Shown piece after piece: positions 31,741-35,331 of a DNA stretch of 35,331 nt. The stretch is from assembly GCA_005879985.1 (NCBI GenBank), contig VBIA01000101.1, forward strand, positions 1-35,331, read 5' to 3'. How positions within the stretch are numbered: position 1 is the first letter of the stretch; every line of letters starts with the position of its first letter. The stretch comes from Chloroflexota bacterium. Its GTDB lineage: Bacteria > Chloroflexota > Dormibacteria > Dormibacterales > Dormibacteraceae. The notes under the pieces are model-generated. The model was given only the letters and a program-made list of their open reading frames with translations. It ran no database searches and had not been told where the DNA came from. A program made the translations under genes and the position numbers.

Positions 31741-32163
31741 ATGGAAGCAGGCCCGCGCTACCTCGAAGGCACCACTGTGGGCAGTGGTCGGGACATCATC
31801 GGTGTCCGCCGTGACCGCATCGCCGACATCATCAGCACCGGCCGCGAGATCATCGCTCGCGCCAAGTCCGAAAAGCTGCTTCCGGACACGATCACGGGCG
31901 CCACGGCGGCCCTGCTGGTGACGATCGCCGGGTATGGCGAGCCACTTTCGGAGGGGCAGTGGCGCGAGCTCGCCGGCGTGGTGGGCGGGATCATGCGGGA
32001 CAACACATATGCAGACTTGGCCCGCCTTCGAACGTTAATCACTCAGGAGCAGTTCTTGAACGTTGCTCGAAACCAGGGATACAGCAGATTCATCAGGAGA
32101 CTCGACGACGGTCGCTGGGTGTGTGAGCTCGCGCCGAAGCTCGAAGACCTTCCGGACGAGTAA
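31741..32163 (+). CDS. hypothetical soluble protein
   Basis: 140 residues, not recognised. It is helical and hydrophilic with one hydrophobic stretch (ATAALLVTIAG, about 54-64), and no signal peptide. It is divergent from the dehydrogenase pair and directly followed by the beta-propeller protein, whose reading frame may begin at its stop. Codon use fits the window and a TACAAT promoter hexamer lies upstream, so it is probably real. Confidence 0.6.
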   Translation: MEAGPRYLEGTTVGSGRDIIGVRRDRIADIISTGREIIARAKSEKLLPDTITGATAALLVTIAGYGEPLSEGQWRELAGVVGGIMRDNTYADLARLRTLITQEQFLNVARNQGYSRFIRRLDDGRWVCELAPKLEDLPDE

Positions 32164-32234
32164 CAGTCATCGGCGGCATCGCTAGGTCCCGCCCGGTCCG
32201 GATCGTTTCCGCCATCGCGCTCGCGATTGCGATC

Positions 32235-33368
32235 GTGAGCCCGGCGGCGGTGGTCGCTGCTGTCGTGTGGAACTCACCGCTGGAGTCTTCGCCCCCGCAG
32301 TCGCAGTCCTCTCCCAGCAGCGATCCCATCAGCCCGCTGGTGCCGCCTGACGTTTCGTCAAGCACCCTGCCGGCTGGCGCGCCAAACGTTTACGCGAACG
32401 ATATGTCAGGCGTCGTGCCATGCCCGCTGTGCAAGCTGCCGCCGCGTGTCTACGTGCCCAACTCGATGGCCGGCACCGTCGACGTCATCGACCCCACGAC
32501 CTTCACGGTGATCGATCACTTTGCGGTCGGGCAGATCCCCCACCACGTCTCGCCCGCGTGGGACCTGAGCGAGCTGTACGTCGAGAACGAGGGCTCGAGC
32601 AGCCTGACCGTGATCGACATTCACACGGGCCGGCCGTCGCGAACGATCAACATCCCGTACCCCTACAACCTCTACTTCACGCCCGACGGTACCAAGGCCA
32701 TCGACGTGGTCGAGCGCTTGATGCGCATCGAGTTTCGTGACCCGCACACGTGGAAGCTCCTGCGCTCGGTGCCGATCCCGTGGCCGGGTGCGGATCACCT
32801 CGACTTCTCCGCCGACGGCACCTACCTGCTCATCTCGACTGAGTACTCGGGCGTGGTCGCCAAGATCGACACCGTGAACATGAAGCTCGCCGGCTATGTC
32901 ACCGTCGGCGGACTTCCCATCGACGTGAAGGTGTCGCCGGACGGCAGCGTGTTCTACGTCACGAACCAGGGTACCGACGGCGTTTCGGTCATCGACCCGA
33001 ATGCGATGAAGGTCATCCAGTTCATCCCGACCGGCCACGGCGCGCATGGCCTGCAGGTGTCCCGCGACGCTCGGTATCTGTACGTGTCGAACCGACTCGA
33101 GGGATCGATCGCCGTGATCGAGTTCGCGTCACGTCGCGTGGTGGCCAAGTGGCACATTCCAGGCGGCGGCAGCCCTGACATGCTGCAGCTGAACCCCGAC
33201 GGGACCCAGCTGTGGGCGTCAGGTCGCTACAACGCGACGGTATATGTCTTCAGCACCGTGACCGGCCAGGTCGTCGCCCGGATTGCTGTGGGGGCCGAGG
33301 ACCACGGCCTCACCTACTTCCCCAACGTGGGCTTGCACAGCATCGGCCACAACGGGGTGTATCGGTAA
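32235..33368 (+). CDS. exported YVTN-type beta-propeller protein
   Basis: At least 377 residues. About seven repeats of the YVTN/NHL-like kind are visible: RVYVPNSMAGTVDVIDP, ELYVENEGSSSLTVIDI, VFYVTNQGTDGVSVIDP, YLYVSNRLEGSIAVIE, QLWASGRYNATVYVFS. Such propellers are binding platforms, often extracellular. A CPLC pair (PCPLCKLPP) precedes the first blade. The GTG at 32235 is the only standard start, but the same frame stays open to 32127 and codes for a better signal anchor (RSRPVRIVSAIALAIAIV), so the true start may lie near 32166 with a non-standard codon or a sequence error. Confidence 0.75.
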   Translation: MSPAAVVAAVVWNSPLESSPPQSQSSPSSDPISPLVPPDVSSSTLPAGAPNVYANDMSGVVPCPLCKLPPRVYVPNSMAGTVDVIDPTTFTVIDHFAVGQIPHHVSPAWDLSELYVENEGSSSLTVIDIHTGRPSRTINIPYPYNLYFTPDGTKAIDVVERLMRIEFRDPHTWKLLRSVPIPWPGADHLDFSADGTYLLISTEYSGVVAKIDTVNMKLAGYVTVGGLPIDVKVSPDGSVFYVTNQGTDGVSVIDPNAMKVIQFIPTGHGAHGLQVSRDARYLYVSNRLEGSIAVIEFASRRVVAKWHIPGGGSPDMLQLNPDGTQLWASGRYNATVYVFSTVTGQVVARIAVGAEDHGLTYFPNVGLHSIGHNGVYR

Positions 33369-33375
33369 GCGCGCT

Positions 33376-34554
33376 TTAGAGCCCCAGCAGCCGCGCGATC
33401 AGCATCCGCTGGACCTCGGAAGTGCCTTCCCCGATCTCGTTGACCTTCACATCGCGCCAGTAGCGCGCGACCGGGTAGTCCTCCATGAACCCATAGCCGC
33501 CGTGGATCTGCACCGCCTGGTCGGCCGCTCGCTTCGACGTCTCGGACGCGTACAGCTTGGACATGGCCGCGAGCATGCGGACCTCGTCGGTGGTCTCGCC
33601 GGTGCCGTTCTGATAGGCGGTGGCGGCTCGATAGACCATCGTTCTTGCCAGCTCGGTCTCCATCGCCATGTCGGCGAGCTTGAACTGGATCGCCTGCTGC
33701 TTGGAGATCGGCGCGCCGAAGGCGTGGCGCTCTTTCGCGTAGGCGAGGGAGGCGTCCAGGCATGCCTGTGCGACACCGACCGACAGCGCCGCGATCGCGA
33801 TGCGCCCGCCCATGAGTGTGTGGAGGAACTGGCGGTAGCCACCGCCGCGGGAGCCGAGGACGTTGGCTTCGGGGACGCGGCAGTCCTCGAAGCTCAGCGG
33901 ATGCGTGTCTGAGGAGTGCCAGCCAAGCTTTCGGTAGCCCGGGAGCACGTGGTAGCCCTTCGTGCCGTTGGCCACGAGGATGGCGCTGATCTCAGCGTCG
34001 TCGCCATTCCGCGCTCCGCCCCCGCCCTTGCCCGTGACCGCGGTGATGGTCACGCCGGCGGAGATGTCAGTGCCGCAGTTGGTTATGAACTGCTTGGCGC
34101 CGTTGATGACCCACTCGCCATTGCGAAGGTCCGCGCGGGTCTTGGTGGCGCCGGCATCCGAGCCGGCGTGAGGTTCGGTCAGGCCGAAAGCCCACAGCTT
34201 TCTTCCCGCGAGCAGATCCGGAAGCCACGCCTGCTTCTGCTCCTCGGTGCCGAAGTCGTGGATGGGCGCGGCGCCGAGACAGACCGCCGCCTCGAGCGTG
34301 ATGCCGACGCCGGCGTCCGCTCGCGAGATCTCCTCGATCGCCAGGCAAAGGGACAGGAAGTCCGCGCCGGCGCCGCCGTACTGCTCGCTGAAGGGCAGCC
34401 CGAACAGGCCTAGGTCGCCCATCTGGCGCACGATGTCGTAGCCGAACCTGTGCTCGCGATCGAGCTCCTCCGCGGCCGGAGACACCACCTCGCGAGCGAA
34501 GTCGCGGCAGAGATCCCGAACTGCGGCCTGCTCCTGGCTGAGGGCGAAGTCCAT
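33376..34554 (-). CDS. acyl-CoA dehydrogenase (third copy)
   Basis: 392 residues from ATG 34554; the frame extends upstream, but the family N-terminus is MDFALSQEQAAVRDL. Signatures: GLTEPHAGSDAGATKT, GAKQFITNCG, and NEIGEGTSEVQRMLIAR carrying the catalytic Glu. A small insertion with GKGGGGARNGDD interrupts the middle domain. It is less like the other two dehydrogenases than they are like each other. Convergent with the beta-propeller gene (7 bases apart) and divergent from the hydrolase. Confidence 0.92.
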   Translation of the reverse strand: MDFALSQEQAAVRDLCRDFAREVVSPAAEELDREHRFGYDIVRQMGDLGLFGLPFSEQYGGAGADFLSLCLAIEEISRADAGVGITLEAAVCLGAAPIHDFGTEEQKQAWLPDLLAGRKLWAFGLTEPHAGSDAGATKTRADLRNGEWVINGAKQFITNCGTDISAGVTITAVTGKGGGGARNGDDAEISAILVANGTKGYHVLPGYRKLGWHSSDTHPLSFEDCRVPEANVLGSRGGGYRQFLHTLMGGRIAIAALSVGVAQACLDASLAYAKERHAFGAPISKQQAIQFKLADMAMETELARTMVYRAATAYQNGTGETTDEVRMLAAMSKLYASETSKRAADQAVQIHGGYGFMEDYPVARYWRDVKVNEIGEGTSEVQRMLIARLLGL

Positions 34555-34577
34555 TGCATGCAATCCTTGCACGGCGG

Positions 34578-35331
34578 ATGTCCTACGCAGAGGCGATCGA
34601 GATCGCCAAAGGCCTCCAGGATCTCGACGGACCCAACGTGAATCCGGCCTGTCACACACGCCTGTACACCCATGGGCAGCAGACAGGGCGCGCGCTGGTG
34701 CTGCTCCATGGGTTCACCAACTGCCCTCGCCAGCTTGATGACATCGGCAAGGATTTCTTCAGTCGCGGCTGGAACGTCCTCATCCCGCGCTACCCGCGCC
34801 ACGGCTACACGGACAGGCTCAACACCGCCATCGCGGAGCTGCGGGCGGATCACCTGGTCGCGGTGGCCAACCGATCGGTGGATGCTGGCTTTGGCCTGGG
34901 CACGCGCCTGACCGTCGCGGGCCTGTCTCTCGGTGCGGCCCTGGCCGGCTACATGGCACAGACGCGTGAGGGCATCGAGCGCACGGTGATGATCGCGCCG
35001 ATGTTCGGGCTGAAACCCATCCCCGGTCCTGTGCTTTCAGCAGCCTCGCGGCTGGCCTATGTCCTGCCCAACTTCTACATCTGGTGGAACTCGCGGTTGA
35101 AGGACAAGATCGGCCCACCGCATGGCTATCCGCGACTCTCGACGCACGCGTACGCCGCCCTCTTCGAGGTGGGACGCCGGCTTTTCAACCAAGCGCGCAA
35201 AGCCCCGCCGGAGTCGAACCGCATCACGGTCATCACCAACGCCGCCGAGCCGCGACTCGACAATCGATTCACGTACCAGCTCACCGACCTATGGAGTCGA
35301 CACGGCACCCAAGTCGAAATGTTCGAGTTCC
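34578..35331 (+). CDS. alpha/beta hydrolase, 3' end outside the window
   Basis: 251 codons are present and the frame is open at the right edge. The nucleophile elbow is GLSLG with Ser117, and the oxyanion region LVLLHGFTNCP lies at 40-50, as in esterases and monoglyceride lipases. A capping segment follows (FYIWWNSRLKDKIG). The His of the triad would lie beyond the window; an Asp may be in NAAEPRLDN. ATG 34578 has GGCGG just before it. No signal peptide. The substrate is unknown; the neighbourhood suggests acyl esters. Confidence 0.8.
   Translation, partial: MSYAEAIEIAKGLQDLDGPNVNPACHTRLYTHGQQTGRALVLLHGFTNCPRQLDDIGKDFFSRGWNVLIPRYPRHGYTDRLNTAIAELRADHLVAVANRSVDAGFGLGTRLTVAGLSLGAALAGYMAQTREGIERTVMIAPMFGLKPIPGPVLSAASRLAYVLPNFYIWWNSRLKDKIGPPHGYPRLSTHAYAALFEVGRRLFNQARKAPPESNRITVITNAAEPRLDNRFTYQLTDLWSRHGTQVEMFEF

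Noticed and set aside
35205-35225. GGTTCGACTCC on the minus strand, like a tRNA T-loop
   Set aside because: The flanking bases do not form the five-pair T stem, no acceptor or anticodon arm is nearby, and it lies in the hydrolase reading frame.

Overview
The window is GC-rich bacterial chromosome (third codon positions are mostly G or C), densely packed, with about 38 genes and many start/stop overlaps of the ATGA or GTGA kind. No rRNA, tRNA, CRISPR array, transposase, phage gene or plasmid function was seen. A System I cytochrome c maturation cluster with a Cys-type CcmE, an isobutyryl-CoA-mutase-like B12 enzyme, a LytR-CpsA-Psr protein, a zinc-ribbon MscL, frequent GTG/TTG starts and many genes without Shine-Dalgarno sequences would suit a Chloroflexota/Dormibacterota-like or actinobacterial-grade soil organism. 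That placement is an inference; no marker gene here settles it.

Left part (1-11.3 kb): the 3' end of an unknown gene; a four-gene minus-strand operon (fatty acyl-CoA reductase fused to an HAD phosphatase, zinc alcohol dehydrogenase, LarA-like protein, PlsC-like acyltransferase) that looks like a lipid or fatty-alcohol pathway; a secreted M23 peptidase; a quinone-reductase-like enzyme with MscL; a DtxR-family regulator divergent from a ZIP metal transporter with a perfect palindrome between them; a small unknown protein; and a CoA-type Nudix hydrolase.

Middle (11.3-18.9 kb): one tightly coupled minus-strand operon reading histidine phosphatase, GH1 beta-glucosidase, CcmG/ResA-like thioredoxin, ccmE, ccmF, a 28-residue membrane microprotein, ccmA, ccmB, ccmC, ccmD. 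The microprotein and ccmD are easily missed. No ccmH and no CXXCH cytochrome is present. Upstream lies a zinc-ribbon protein with a degenerate GGDEF domain.

Region 18.9-23.3 kb: rarA and rplY each carry an internal deletion with a frameshift, and a fragment of an RDD gene lies between two intact RDD genes. A diverged nucleoside diphosphate kinase and an MscS channel are intact. Clustering of three lesions points either to local decay or to an assembly problem.

Right part (23.3-35.3 kb): a minus-strand series (two acyl-CoA dehydrogenases, three small membrane proteins including a polyproline one, an LCP protein, a MeaB-type GTPase, and the large and small subunits of a B12-dependent acyl-CoA mutase), a plus-strand unknown protein with a YVTN beta-propeller protein, a third acyl-CoA dehydrogenase, and a truncated alpha/beta hydrolase. 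The mutase carries Phe and Gln where methylmalonyl-CoA mutase has Tyr89 and Arg207, so it is better read as an isobutyryl-CoA-type mutase; with the dehydrogenases it suggests short/branched-chain acyl-CoA metabolism.
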